Source: Paracoccaceae bacterium (GTDB lineage Bacteria; Pseudomonadota; Alphaproteobacteria; Rhodobacterales; Rhodobacteraceae). Taken from it: a stretch of DNA of 64,000 nucleotides. Numbering within the stretch: the stretch's first letter is position 1; each line of letters starts with the position of its first letter. The notes beneath the pieces were generated by a model that saw only the letters and a program-made list of their open reading frames with translations, did not search any database and was not told the DNA's origin. Shown here piece after piece: positions 17,746-26,211 of the stretch. The stretch spans positions 310,001 to 374,000 of the forward strand of contig WKFI01000019.1 of assembly GCA_014872875.1 (NCBI GenBank). The letters run 5' to 3'. The position numbers and the translations under genes are program-made.

Positions 17746-18446
17746 CTGCTCCGCTAGTGACCATTCTGGACGACGAACCGGAAATCCGTCAGATTCTGAC
17801 AGACACGCTGGAAGAAGCGGGGTTTCGCACCCAGAGCTTTTCGCGCGCCCGCGAATTTGAAGCCTCGCTAAAGCGGGTGACACCGGATGTGTGTCTGGTG
17901 GATCTGTCCCTGCCCGATACGGATGGTTTGGCCTTGGTGCATCGACTGGCGCTGGAACAGGGCGCGGCGGTCATCATCATCTCGGGCCGTGCACAGGTGC
18001 AGGACCGAGTGACCGGGCTGGAACTGGGGGCAGACGACTACATCACCAAACCTTTCGACCCTGCCGAGGTCGTTGCCCGCATCCGCGCCCGTCTGCGCGG
18101 TGGGCCCAGAGTCATGACCCAATCGGGCAGCAGTGCCCATTTCAACGGGTGGACCGCTCATTTCGACCGATACCTGTTGGAAGACGAAAGCGGCGGCGAA
18201 ACGCCGTTCAGCCATGCCGAAGGAGAAGTGCTGCGCCTGTTCCTGGAAAGCCCGAAACGCCTGATCAGCCGCGCGCAAATGCAGGAGAGCCTGGGTGGTG
18301 CCGCTGGAGATAGCTTTGACAGGGCGATGGACGTTCGGATCTCGCGCCTGCGCACGAAACTGCGCGAAGACCCCAAGAACCCCCGGCTGATCAAAACGAT
18401 CTACGGGGCCGGATACATCTTTCTGGGCGATGTCAGCTGGAGCTGA
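17742..18446 (+). CDS. OmpR-family response regulator
   Basis: 234 residues: N-terminal receiver (acidic pair Asp10/Asp11, phosphoacceptor Asp54, conserved Lys103 in YITKPF) and C-terminal winged-helix DNA-binding domain (about 135-232; HAEGEVLRLFLESPKRLISR, MDVRISRLRTKLREDP, IKTIYGAGYIF). Overlap of start and preceding stop means that it is the cognate partner of the hybrid kinase, whose own receiver suggests a phosphorelay or a tuning step. Likely targets are the divergent promoter region at 15524-15840, which is inference. Confidence 0.93.
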   Translation: MTAPLVTILDDEPEIRQILTDTLEEAGFRTQSFSRAREFEASLKRVTPDVCLVDLSLPDTDGLALVHRLALEQGAAVIIISGRAQVQDRVTGLELGADDYITKPFDPAEVVARIRARLRGGPRVMTQSGSSAHFNGWTAHFDRYLLEDESGGETPFSHAEGEVLRLFLESPKRLISRAQMQESLGGAAGDSFDRAMDVRISRLRTKLREDPKNPRLIKTIYGAGYIFLGDVSWS

Positions 18447-18536
18447 CCCACACGTCAAAACGGAACAAACATTCCGCAATCCGTGCAAAGCTCCCCAAGA
18501 AAAGGTACATTTGTTACCATTCAGGGAGGAAATCGC

Positions 18537-18935
18537 ATGACACAGTTACAGTACTACCTTGCTCTCAGTTGTATCTGGGTGGCAATCGCTTGGCTGCCTT
18601 ACATCCTGGACCGCATCATGGTGCGCGGACTTTTGGGCGGCATGGCCAATCCCAGCGCCGATGATGCGCCACAATCGCCTTGGGCCCAGCGCGCCCACCG
18701 CGCTCACATCGTGGCGGTCGAGCTTTTGGTGGCTTTTGCGCCGCTCGCTGGTCTGGCGATGATGCTGCGTCCCGAAGATCCGCTGCCCGGTACGCTGGCC
18801 ATGCTGTTCTTCCTTGGCATGATCGCCCACTACATCATTTACACCTTGGGCATACCGGTGGTCAGAACCCTTGCCTTTGCGGTTGCATCGTTGTCGTCGC
18901 TGGCCTTGGGGCTGCGCATCATCGACATTCTTTAA
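18537..18935 (+). CDS. MAPEG-family membrane protein
   Basis: 132 residues with four hydrophobic spans, matching the MAPEG fold (membrane-associated proteins in eicosanoid and glutathione metabolism). Family-type segments are RAHRAHIVAVELLVAFAPLA (span 2 with the conserved polar residues) and MIAHYIIYTLGIPVVRTLAF. Start ATG at 18537 has GGGAGGAA 7 nt upstream; the open frame begins 54 nt earlier. Bacterial members mostly have no assigned substrate. Stands alone after the two-component genes. Confidence 0.85.
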   Translation: MTQLQYYLALSCIWVAIAWLPYILDRIMVRGLLGGMANPSADDAPQSPWAQRAHRAHIVAVELLVAFAPLAGLAMMLRPEDPLPGTLAMLFFLGMIAHYIIYTLGIPVVRTLAFAVASLSSLALGLRIIDIL

Positions 18936-18979
18936 GCCGGACTCTTGCCGCAGCGAATCGGACCCGCTAGATTCGTCTC

Positions 18980-19207
18980 ATGGCTACCTGTCTGCTCTAC
19001 CGCCATGCACCGACCCGCCAAGCGCGGTTCTATCGCATTGAACTTGCTATGAATCTGTTCTCCGAAGTCTCTGTGCTTCGGGAATGGGGCGTGGCCGGTC
19101 GTGGAGGACAATCGGTGATAAATATCTATGGAAACCTGCGGGACGCCTCGATCGCCGCCGACCAACATCGCAACCGCATGTTGAAACGCGGTTACGACAG
19201 GGCCTGA
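18980..19207 (+). CDS. Small single-domain WGR protein
   Basis: 75 residues that are nearly all one WGR domain (FYRIELAMNLFSEVSVLREW and the following GVAGRGGQS, ending MLKRGYDRA). WGR domains occur in PARPs and in bacterial stand-alone proteins, probably binding nucleic acid. Here the signature is WGV, not WGR, with the nearby GRGG retained. The start has no strong ribosome-binding site. It converges with the M20 hydrolase gene. Role unknown. Confidence 0.75.
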   Translation: MATCLLYRHAPTRQARFYRIELAMNLFSEVSVLREWGVAGRGGQSVINIYGNLRDASIAADQHRNRMLKRGYDRA

Positions 19208-19223
19208 AGTCCCAAAACCTGCT

Positions 19224-20417
19224 TCAAAGCAACCGAGCCGCCCGCGCCAGAACCTGCAACCCCAACAGCAGATCTGATTCATCCGTATCTTCGTCAAACG
19301 CATGGCTGATGCCGCCGATGGACGGCACGAACAGCATTCCCACCGGCATCACCGCCGCCATGTTTGCCGCATCGTGCAATGCGCCTGACGGCATTGATCG
19401 CCAGCTTCCCGGTGCCGCCTCTTCGGCAGCTTGCTTAAACGCGGCCTGGATCCGATCATCCATTGCAGATGGATCAATCCCCAAGACGGGGCTCAGCTCT
19501 GCCTTGACGCCATGATCTCCAGCAATCTCGTCACTGACCTCGCGTATGATCTGTTCCATCCGTCCCAGCCGGTCCAGATCTGCATCCCGCCATTGCATCG
19601 AAAACGTTACCCGTCCCGGCACCACGGAGGACGCGTTAGGGTGGAGTGAGACATGTCCGATGGTCCAAACCGTAGCTGGCGTGACCACGTTGGCAAAACG
19701 GTCTAGCAGCTTCGTGTTGAATGCAGACAGCGCCTGAAACGCGTCCTGCCGCAGATGCATAGGTGTGGTGCCTGCATGGTTCTGCCGTCCTTCAAAAGTG
19801 ATCCGCATGTCGCGAATACCAACAATATCGGACACCACGCCAATCCGCTCAGAGCTTTGATCAAGCCACGGCCCCTGTTCAATGTGCATCTCCAGAAAAC
19901 CACTGAACCGGTCATGCGACAGGAATTCGCCCGCTTGGCCAGTTACGGTCTGACGCGCCTCCGCTAATGTTACTCCGTCCGTGTCGGTGAACAGATCGGC
20001 CTCCGCGAGAGAGAGCTTTCCGCTCCAGATGTCCGAGCCGGTCGTGACCCCGAACCGCCCCTCTTCGTCCTGAAAACTGACGACAGAGATCGGCGGTCCT
20101 CCAGCTTCTGCAGCCGCGCGGGCAATCTCCAGCCCTGCTATCACGCCCAGGGCGCCGTCCAGCCAGCCGCCTTCGGGCTGCGTATCGCTATGCGATCCAA
20201 TCAGAAGAGACTTTCCGGGGGCCAACCCGAACAAGTTGCCCACCGGATCGAAATGTGGCGCCAAACCCGCCCCTGCGATCCGATCGGCCAACCACTCCCG
20301 CGCCGCCAGATCTGCTTCGGAAAAGGCCCGCCTCACTACGCCTTTGCCAACACCGGACGCCCCAAATTGCCGCAAAGCGTGCAGGTCAGACAGAAATCGC
20401 GCTTCATTCACCTGCAT
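19224..20417 (-). CDS. M20-family amidase (hydantoinase/carbamoylase, allantoate amidohydrolase-like)
   Basis: 397-residue zinc-type amidohydrolase of the N-carbamoyl-L-amino acid hydrolase/allantoate amidohydrolase/beta-ureidopropionase group. Metal ligands are visible in [20 protein letters not shown] (His, Asp), FQDEEGRFG (Glu-Glu), HIEQGPWLD (His) and [11 protein letters not shown] (His); [10 protein letters not shown] is the lid-domain substrate-binding stretch. Such enzymes release ammonia and CO2 or an amino acid from carbamoylated compounds. No pathway partners adjoin it, so the substrate is unresolved. Start ATG at 20417. Confidence 0.9.
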   Translation of the reverse strand: MQVNEARFLSDLHALRQFGASGVGKGVVRRAFSEADLAAREWLADRIAGAGLAPHFDPVGNLFGLAPGKSLLIGSHSDTQPEGGWLDGALGVIAGLEIARAAAEAGGPPISVVSFQDEEGRFGVTTGSDIWSGKLSLAEADLFTDTDGVTLAEARQTVTGQAGEFLSHDRFSGFLEMHIEQGPWLDQSSERIGVVSDIVGIRDMRITFEGRQNHAGTTPMHLRQDAFQALSAFNTKLLDRFANVVTPATVWTIGHVSLHPNASSVVPGRVTFSMQWRDADLDRLGRMEQIIREVSDEIAGDHGVKAELSPVLGIDPSAMDDRIQAAFKQAAEEAAPGSWRSMPSGALHDAANMAAVMPVGMLFVPSIGGISHAFDEDTDESDLLLGLQVLARAARLL

Positions 20418-20581
20418 GTTAAACCCCTACATCTTTCTATGGACCAAATTATCCCCGCCAGAGACTTCCGCAACCAGCCAATAACACACCCAGCAGAAAT
20501 TCTGCATCAACGCTGTAAAACCCCTCTGGTCCCCCATCGGAAGCTCCCCTAAGAGTCTTCCGTCAACAAGGGTATCGGGAA

Positions 20582-21235
20582 ATGTCACACATCACCCTCA
20601 TCCGCCACGGGCAAGCCAATACCGAAGCTCGGGACGAAGAAAGCTATGATCGTTTGAGCCCGCTGGGGCATCAGCAGGCAGCCTGGCTGGGGGCTCATCT
20701 GGACGGTAGCAAGGCGCATCATCCGCGGGTGTTCTCTGGCACGCTTGTGCGCCATGTGGAAACGGCGACCAGCATGGGTGTGGCAGACGGAATGACCCGT
20801 GACAATCGGCTGAACGAGATCGAGTATTTCAATCTGGCCAAGCTGCTCGAAGAGCAGAAAGGCATCCCTATCCCGGAAGAGCGGGAAGGGTTTGTTCAGC
20901 ACCTGCCTCAGGTCTTTGCAGCCTGGCAGAACAACGAGATCGAAAACCCACCGGAAAGCTGGAACCAGTTCGAAACCCGCGTACGTGATGTCCTGACCGA
21001 AATACACCAGGACCCCGGCCCTGCGCTTGTCGTCACCTCAGGCGGGCTGATTTCCATGGTCATGGCACAGGCCATGGGGCTCGATAGTCTCAACATGGCG
21101 CGGATTGCACTGGCTATCATGAACACTTCGGTGCATCGTCTCTACCCGATTGGGGATCACCTGAGCCCGGTTCTGTTCAACGCGGTTCCGCATCTTGAAG
21201 ATCCGGCGCGCCACTATGCGCAAACCCATTTGTGA
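20582..21235 (+). CDS. Histidine phosphatase-superfamily protein (phosphoglycerate mutase-like)
   Basis: 217 residues with the family phosphohistidine motif LIRHGQANTE at the N terminus and a GTLVRHVETATSM segment carrying the conserved Arg/Glu. The usual second His motif (SHGG) reads TSGG in ALVVTSGGLISMVMAQ, so the second catalytic His is replaced. This either marks a subgroup with altered chemistry or a weakly active enzyme. First gene of a plus-strand run with GST and the saccharopine genes; the link may be only positional. Confidence 0.85.
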   Translation: MSHITLIRHGQANTEARDEESYDRLSPLGHQQAAWLGAHLDGSKAHHPRVFSGTLVRHVETATSMGVADGMTRDNRLNEIEYFNLAKLLEEQKGIPIPEEREGFVQHLPQVFAAWQNNEIENPPESWNQFETRVRDVLTEIHQDPGPALVVTSGGLISMVMAQAMGLDSLNMARIALAIMNTSVHRLYPIGDHLSPVLFNAVPHLEDPARHYAQTHL

Positions 21236-21254
21236 CAGCAGGGAGACCGCTGAA

Positions 21255-21875
21255 ATGAACGTGCAACTCTACTACGCTCCGGGAACGATCTCGATCGCTG
21301 TAGCGATCGCGTTGGAGGAAGCCGGGATTGAGTACGACCCGATCCTTGTTGATTTCGCGGCCAAAGAACAAACCAAACCCGGCTACCACCAGATCAACCC
21401 GAAAGGCCGCGTCCCTGCGCTTGTCACGGATGGAGGCGTGCTGACCGAAACCGGCGCGCTGCTGGACTATATCGCCGATCTGAAACCCGAAGCCGAGTTG
21501 CGGCCATCCAACCCGGTCATGAAAGCGCGCATGCGCGAGGTAATGTACTATCTTGCCTCGACAATGCACGTGAACCACGCGCACAAGATGCGCGGCAGCC
21601 GTTGGGCAAGCCAGCCGTCGTCCTACAAGGACATGAAGGCCAAGGTCCCTCAAACGATGACCGCATCCTGCGAATACGTCGTAGCCAACGGACTGCGTGG
21701 ACCGTTTGTTCTGGGGGAGCATGTCAGCCTCGCGGATTGTTACCTCTACGTTGTCTGCACTTGGCTCGAGGGTGATGGCGTCAAACTGGACGATTTCCCC
21801 AAGATCCAGAAATTCATGACCGCGATGGAACAGCGTGCCTCGGTCCAGGCGGTCTATGCCAAGGGCATGTTGTAA
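21255..21875 (+). CDS. Glutathione S-transferase family protein
   Basis: 206 residues: N-terminal thioredoxin-fold domain (1-80) with LYYAPGTISIAVAIALEEAG, the cis-Pro motif in NPKGRVPALV and the SNAIL-like TETGALLDYI; then an all-helical C-terminal domain with VLGEHVSLADCYLYVVCTW. The ATG at 21255 is preferred because AGGGAG is positioned upstream; the frame opens 60 nt earlier inside the phosphatase gene. Lies 10 nt before the saccharopine dehydrogenase gene and may share its transcript. Substrate unknown. Confidence 0.88.
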   Translation: MNVQLYYAPGTISIAVAIALEEAGIEYDPILVDFAAKEQTKPGYHQINPKGRVPALVTDGGVLTETGALLDYIADLKPEAELRPSNPVMKARMREVMYYLASTMHVNHAHKMRGSRWASQPSSYKDMKAKVPQTMTASCEYVVANGLRGPFVLGEHVSLADCYLYVVCTWLEGDGVKLDDFPKIQKFMTAMEQRASVQAVYAKGML

Positions 21876-21885
21876 GGAAAAGAAG

Positions 21886-22938
21886 ATGACACATCTGTGG
21901 GTCCGGGCAGAACAGCGCCCGAATGAAGAACGCGTAGGCCTGACGCCCGAAGGCGCGAGTGCGCTGATCAAGGCCGGCATCCGCGTAACGGTCGAAGAAA
22001 GTTCGGTCCGCGCGATCCCGCTGCAAGGCTATGTGGATGCGGGCTGCGAGATTGCGGCCGAAAACTCATGGCCACAGGCGCCGCTGGATGCAATCATCTT
22101 TGGCCTTAAGGAACTGCCCGAGGACGGGACACCGCTGCCCCACAAACACATCATGTTCGGCCATGCCTTCAAGGGCCAGCATTCGGGCAAGGCGCTGCTG
22201 GAACGCTTCAAGGCAGGCGGCGGTACGCTTTACGATCTGGAATACCTGGTTGACGAAACCAGCCGCCGGGTCGCGGCCTTCGGCTATTGGGCGGGGTACG
22301 CGGGTGCGGCCGTAACGCTGAAAACCTGGGCCGCCCAGCAACGCGGCGAAGAATGCGGCCCGGTCGGCGTCTATTCCGGCAAGGATGCGCTGAACGCGGA
22401 ACTGTTGGCCGAGGTCGAGGCCACCGGCAAGCCTCGGCCCCGCGCCATCGTCATCGGCGCGCTGGGCCGCGTCGGCACAGGCGCTTCGGATCTGTGTCAG
22501 GCCATGGGCGTAGAGGTCACCAAATGGGACATGGCCGAAACCGCCAGCGGTGGCCCCTTCCCTGAAATCCTGGATCACGATCTGTTCCTGAACTGCATAT
22601 TTGCCCGTCCCGGCACGCCCGTCTTCGTCTCGCGCGATGCTCTGAATGCTGCGCGCAGACTGACCGCCATCGGCGATGTCGCATGCGACCCGGACAGCGA
22701 CTACAATCCGGTGCCCGTCTATGATCGCGCCACCACTTGGGAGGCCCCTGCTCTGCGCGTCTCAACTGATCCGGTGCTGGACGTGATGGCCATCGACAAT
22801 CTGCCCTCCATGCTACCAGTCGAAAGCTCGGACGATTACGCCGCCCAGCTGCTGCCTTCACTCTTGACGTTGACCGACATCAACAATGGCGTATGGGGCC
22901 GGGCCGAAGCCACATTCAAGGAGCATCTGCCGAAATGA
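21886..22938 (+). CDS. Saccharopine dehydrogenase (NAD+, L-lysine-forming type)
   Basis: 350-residue enzyme of the AlaDH/PNT-like LYS1 family. In catabolism it condenses lysine and 2-oxoglutarate to saccharopine. The N terminus WVRAEQRPNEERVGLTPEGA is diagnostic; HKHIMFGHAFKGQHSG carries active-site Lys/His residues; VIGALGRVGTGASDLCQAMG is the nucleotide-binding loop; the end has DNLPSMLPVESSDDYAAQLL. Start at 21886 follows AAGGA. Its stop overlaps the SemiSWEET start (ATGA). With the reductase-like gene at 23199 it makes the two-step saccharopine route, which is known in the roseobacter Ruegeria pomeroyi. Confidence 0.9.
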   Translation: MTHLWVRAEQRPNEERVGLTPEGASALIKAGIRVTVEESSVRAIPLQGYVDAGCEIAAENSWPQAPLDAIIFGLKELPEDGTPLPHKHIMFGHAFKGQHSGKALLERFKAGGGTLYDLEYLVDETSRRVAAFGYWAGYAGAAVTLKTWAAQQRGEECGPVGVYSGKDALNAELLAEVEATGKPRPRAIVIGALGRVGTGASDLCQAMGVEVTKWDMAETASGGPFPEILDHDLFLNCIFARPGTPVFVSRDALNAARRLTAIGDVACDPDSDYNPVPVYDRATTWEAPALRVSTDPVLDVMAIDNLPSMLPVESSDDYAAQLLPSLLTLTDINNGVWGRAEATFKEHLPK

Positions 22939-23186
22939 TTGCGCCCTATATCGGTTTTCTGGCCGCCATCCTTGGGACGGTCTGCTGGATTCCCCAAGCG
23001 TGGCAGGCGTGGGCGTCTCGGGATACTTCCGGGTTGTCGCTACTTTCGAACCTGATGTTTTTGGCCACGGTGACGCTGTGGCTGGCTTACGGTGTGATGG
23101 TCGGGGATTGGCCCCTCATCCTCGCCAATATTTTTGCGGTGACGGCCGTTGTGGTGATCGTCGCAGCGAAGCTGAAATTCGGATAA
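22935..23186 (+). CDS. SemiSWEET-type transporter (PQ-loop family)
   Basis: 83 residues, three transmembrane helices forming one triple-helix bundle. The PQ motif is at residues 20-21 (GTVCWIPQAWQAW), followed by DTSGLSLLSNLMFL and a conserved Asn in the last helix (LANIFAV). SemiSWEETs dimerise and carry sugars in studied cases. Start overlaps the dehydrogenase stop by 4 nt and the gene ends 12 nt before the reductase-like gene, so it belongs to the lysine operon. A sugar role is hard to reconcile with that context; another small solute is possible. Confidence 0.88.
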   Translation: MIAPYIGFLAAILGTVCWIPQAWQAWASRDTSGLSLLSNLMFLATVTLWLAYGVMVGDWPLILANIFAVTAVVVIVAAKLKFG

Positions 23187-23198
23187 GGGAGAAACAAG

Positions 23199-24341
23199 AT
23201 GACCATCCATTGGTGCGGAACCGGACTATCCGCAATCCCCGGCCTGCGTCGCCTTCTGGAAATGGGCCATGACGTGGCCGTCTGGAACCGCACACCCGAC
23301 AAGGCCCGCGAAGCGGTGGGCGACCTGACCACCAACATCCACACTTTCAGTATTGCCAATCTAGGCCAGATGCTCAGCCCCAAAGACGTGATCGTGTCGA
23401 TGCTGCCGGGTGACTGGCACGTATCGCTGGCGGAGCTCGCCATTGAACGCGGTGCACATTTCGTGTCCTCGTCTTACATCGCGCCTGAAATGCGGGCCCT
23501 GAATGACAAGGCAGCCCAAGCTGGTGTGTGTTTGGTGAACGAAGTCGGGCTGGACCCGGGCATCGACCACTTGATGGCTCATGCACTGGTGGATGAATAC
23601 AAGGCCTCGGACGCCTTTGACGCGAGTAACGAAATCAGCTTCCTGTCTTATTGCGGTGGCATCCCCAAGACCCCGAACCCGTTCCGTTACAAGTTCAGCT
23701 GGTCTCCGCTCGGCGTTCTCAAGGCGCTGCGCTCACCGTCGAAATCCATCCGCGATTTCGCCGAACTCGACGTGGCCCGCCCCTGGGATGCGATTTCGTC
23801 GTACGAGGCCCCGCTGCCCACTCCGGAAAGCTTTGAAGTCTACCCCAACCGCGACTCCCTGCCGTTCATGGGCCAGTACCACTTTGGCGAGGACTGGAAG
23901 GTCAAGGAGTTCGTCCGCGGCACCCTGCGCCTGAATGGCTGGGCCGAGGCCTGGGACGATGTATTCAAAGAGGTCGAGACTCTGGAAGGCGAGGCAGGCG
24001 ACGCGCGGCTCAAGGAAATGTCCGACCAGTTCTGGGCCGAAAACGCCTATGACGAAGGCGAGCCTGACCGGGTCGTGCTCTGCGTCGATCTCAAGGCGGA
24101 AAAAGACGGCGCGCCCGTCTGGCACAAGACCTATGTGATGGACGCCTGGGGAGATGATCGCGGCACCGCCATGGCCCGGCTGGTGTCTTTCCCAGTCTCT
24201 TTTGCCATTGAAGCTGTCATGAACGGAAAGATCGACCCCGGCGTACACGCCGCACCCTCCGATCCGGCGCTTGTAAAAAAATGGATGGGTGAAATCGACA
24301 AGCTCGCCCAGCACCTGCAAGTGGTCGATCAAACCACCTGA
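23199..24341 (+). CDS. Saccharopine reductase/dehydrogenase-like protein (LYS9 type)
   Basis: 380 residues, Rossmann N terminus (IHWCGTGLSAIPGLRRLLEM), NEVGLDPGIDHLMAH (saccharopine-binding stretch conserved in the LYS9/SDH group), and SYCGGIPKTPNPFRYKFSWS with the substrate-contacting Arg. In catabolism it would oxidise saccharopine to glutamate and 2-aminoadipate 6-semialdehyde. Ribosome-binding AAGGGAG precedes the ATG. It follows the lysine-forming-type enzyme and SemiSWEET in one operon, matching the bacterial split LKR/SDH arrangement. A hairpin follows its stop. Confidence 0.9.
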   Translation: MTIHWCGTGLSAIPGLRRLLEMGHDVAVWNRTPDKAREAVGDLTTNIHTFSIANLGQMLSPKDVIVSMLPGDWHVSLAELAIERGAHFVSSSYIAPEMRALNDKAAQAGVCLVNEVGLDPGIDHLMAHALVDEYKASDAFDASNEISFLSYCGGIPKTPNPFRYKFSWSPLGVLKALRSPSKSIRDFAELDVARPWDAISSYEAPLPTPESFEVYPNRDSLPFMGQYHFGEDWKVKEFVRGTLRLNGWAEAWDDVFKEVETLEGEAGDARLKEMSDQFWAENAYDEGEPDRVVLCVDLKAEKDGAPVWHKTYVMDAWGDDRGTAMARLVSFPVSFAIEAVMNGKIDPGVHAAPSDPALVKKWMGEIDKLAQHLQVVDQTT

Positions 24342-24348
24342 AAAACCA

Positions 24349-24377
24349 AAGGAGCGCCCCCGCACCACGCGCTCCTT
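24349..24377 (+). terminator. Hairpin after the saccharopine operon
   Basis: AAGGAGCG / CGCTCCTT, an 8-bp stem with a 13-nt loop, 8 nt after the stop. The following bases (CATTCATCTT) are only moderately T-rich. Confidence 0.55.
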
Positions 24378-24391
24378 CATTCATCTTGCCT

Positions 24392-24429
24392 AAAAAAACT
24401 CCGGGGAGCGCGAGGGGCTGGCCCCTCGC
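24392..24429 (-). terminator. Minus-strand terminator for the DUF3775 gene
   Basis: On the minus strand GCGAGGGGC pairs with GCCCCTCGC (24410-24429) and is followed 11 nt later by a run of seven T. It lies 22 nt beyond the DUF3775 stop. Confidence 0.55.
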
Positions 24430-24450
24430 TCCTACCGTGAAAAACGCCCT

Positions 24451-24768
24451 TTACATCAGGTCGTTTTCCACATCCTCGGCAGATATTCCAAGCGCGTCCA
24501 AGCCGTTTTCAAGGTGGTCGGACAGATGCGGTGTCCCGATCAGATAATCAGCACAAGGTGTCGAAGCTTCGGTCTTGGCGGTCGCAATCGCCTCGGCCAG
24601 ATCCTCGGCAAAAAAGCTCTCGCGCCCGACCCACATCACGGCAACAAGCTCGGCCTGTTCATCTTCGTTCAAACGGTCGATGAAGGCGCGCAACTCACCT
24701 TCGGCCCGATCCAGTTCCCGCGCCATCAGCGCGACCTGGGCCACTTTTCGGGCGGAAATCTCCAACAT
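24451..24768 (-). CDS. DUF3775-family protein
   Basis: 105 residues, predicted soluble and acidic. The family core is ELRAFIDRLNEDEQAELVAV followed by MWVGRESF, then a helix rich in Ala/Glu. The C terminus (ADYLIGTPHLSDHLENGLDAL) is typical of this group. ATG at 24768 has AAGGA 8 nt upstream; the frame opens 105 nt earlier but that part lacks homology. No function is known. Nearest neighbour is rmuC, 134 nt upstream on the same strand. Confidence 0.78.
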   Translation of the reverse strand: MLEISARKVAQVALMARELDRAEGELRAFIDRLNEDEQAELVAVMWVGRESFFAEDLAEAIATAKTEASTPCADYLIGTPHLSDHLENGLDALGISAEDVENDLM

Positions 24769-24902
24769 CAGCTCGGTCCTTCTGTTCGCAATGTCTCTGC
24801 CATCTGATCGGTCTTGCCCCTTTGCGTCCTTGATCTGGCGCAAATGGTTACGGGTCCAACCACTTCGAAACACACGTCATGATCGAATAGAGATCGTGGA
24901 CC

Positions 24903-26141
24903 TCAGACGTCCGGTTTGCTGAGTGGCACCACATTTGCTGTTTCTTCCGGCGCCAGTTCTTCAAAATCGAAGTTGTCCAGACGCTGGGCCCGGCGTCCGG
25001 CCTTGTCCGCACTGATCTTGATTTCCGAAATATCCTTGGCAGCCTGACCGAAATGCCGATCCAGATTGGCAACTCGATCGCCCAGACGTTCAACGTCCTT
25101 GTGTAGCAGCCCCAGTTCCTTGCGGATGGCACCTGCCTGTTCACGCATCCGCGCGTCCTTCAGAATCGCGCGCATCGTATTCAGCGTCGCCATGCAGGTC
25201 GTGGGCGAAACGATCCAGACGCGCTTGGAAAAACCTTCCTGCACCAGTTCCGAAAACTTGGCGTGCAGTTCGGCATATACGGCTTCGGACGGTAGGAACA
25301 TCAGCGCTCCGTCGGCGGTTTCGCCTTCTATCACGTATTTCTCCGCGATGTCGTTGATATGCTTGCGCACCGAGCTGCGGAAAAGTTGTACGGCGCTCTT
25401 CAGCTCGGCCTCATTGCGCGCACCGATCAGCGCCTCATAGGCTTCAAGCGGGAATTTACTGTCGATCACGATGGGGCCCGGAGGATTCGGCAGATGGATC
25501 AGACAGTCCGCGCGCTTACCGTTGCTCAGCGTTTTCTGCAGCACATAGCTGTCGGCAGGCAACGCCTTGGAGACGATATCGTTTAGCTGAATTTCCCCGA
25601 ATGCCCCTCGGGTTTGTTTGTTTGACAGGATGTCCTGCAAGCTCAGCACATCACCCGAAAGCTTGGTGATATTGTCCTGCGCCTTGTCGATCATCTTCAG
25701 CCGCTCTTGCAACTGGGTCAGCGATGTGGCGGTTTGCTTGGAAGACCCATAAAGAGATTCCTTCATGCGTTCCTGCATTTCTGCCATGGCCCGCTGGGAC
25801 CGCATTGCGTTGTCCGCCAGCCGGTCGTTCATGTGCTGCTGCACGGCACCCAGCCGGGTTTCCACAGTCTGGATCATCTGCACCTGAGCATTGGCCTGCG
25901 TCTCTGACACGTGCTGCAACCCACCACGCAGTTGTTCCTGGCCCTGACCCAATGCCTGCACGCTTTGACCCAGAACCGCCAATTGCTGGGCCAAGGGTTC
26001 AGCCAGTTGCGCAGAGCGATTGGTCGCACGCAATCCCAGAACAAGCATCATGAAGATCAACAGCAACGCGGCCGCTACGGCCAAAACGACAATAACCAGA
26101 GGGTCGCTCAGCGAATAGTTTTGTCCTGCAATTTCGATCAT
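24903..26141 (-). CDS. rmuC: DNA recombination protein RmuC
   Basis: 412 residues. One N-terminal membrane span (PLVIVVLAVAAALLLIFMML), a long coiled-coil region (about 45-165), and the RmuC nuclease-fold domain (about 165-370): NKQTRGAFGEIQLNDIVSKA, IDSKFPLEAYEAL, SPTTCMATLNTMRAI. RmuC limits inversions at short inverted repeats in E. coli. Same strand as mutL, 70 nt downstream, giving a DNA-repair pair. Confidence 0.93.
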   Translation of the reverse strand: MIEIAGQNYSLSDPLVIVVLAVAAALLLIFMMLVLGLRATNRSAQLAEPLAQQLAVLGQSVQALGQGQEQLRGGLQHVSETQANAQVQMIQTVETRLGAVQQHMNDRLADNAMRSQRAMAEMQERMKESLYGSSKQTATSLTQLQERLKMIDKAQDNITKLSGDVLSLQDILSNKQTRGAFGEIQLNDIVSKALPADSYVLQKTLSNGKRADCLIHLPNPPGPIVIDSKFPLEAYEALIGARNEAELKSAVQLFRSSVRKHINDIAEKYVIEGETADGALMFLPSEAVYAELHAKFSELVQEGFSKRVWIVSPTTCMATLNTMRAILKDARMREQAGAIRKELGLLHKDVERLGDRVANLDRHFGQAAKDISEIKISADKAGRRAQRLDNFDFEELAPEETANVVPLSKPDV

Positions 26142-26211
26142 TACGTCTTGCCCGTTCTTGTTTTGTTTTCACCCTCTACCCTGCTTTGGCGTGAAGGTTC
26201 AATGCCCCGGT

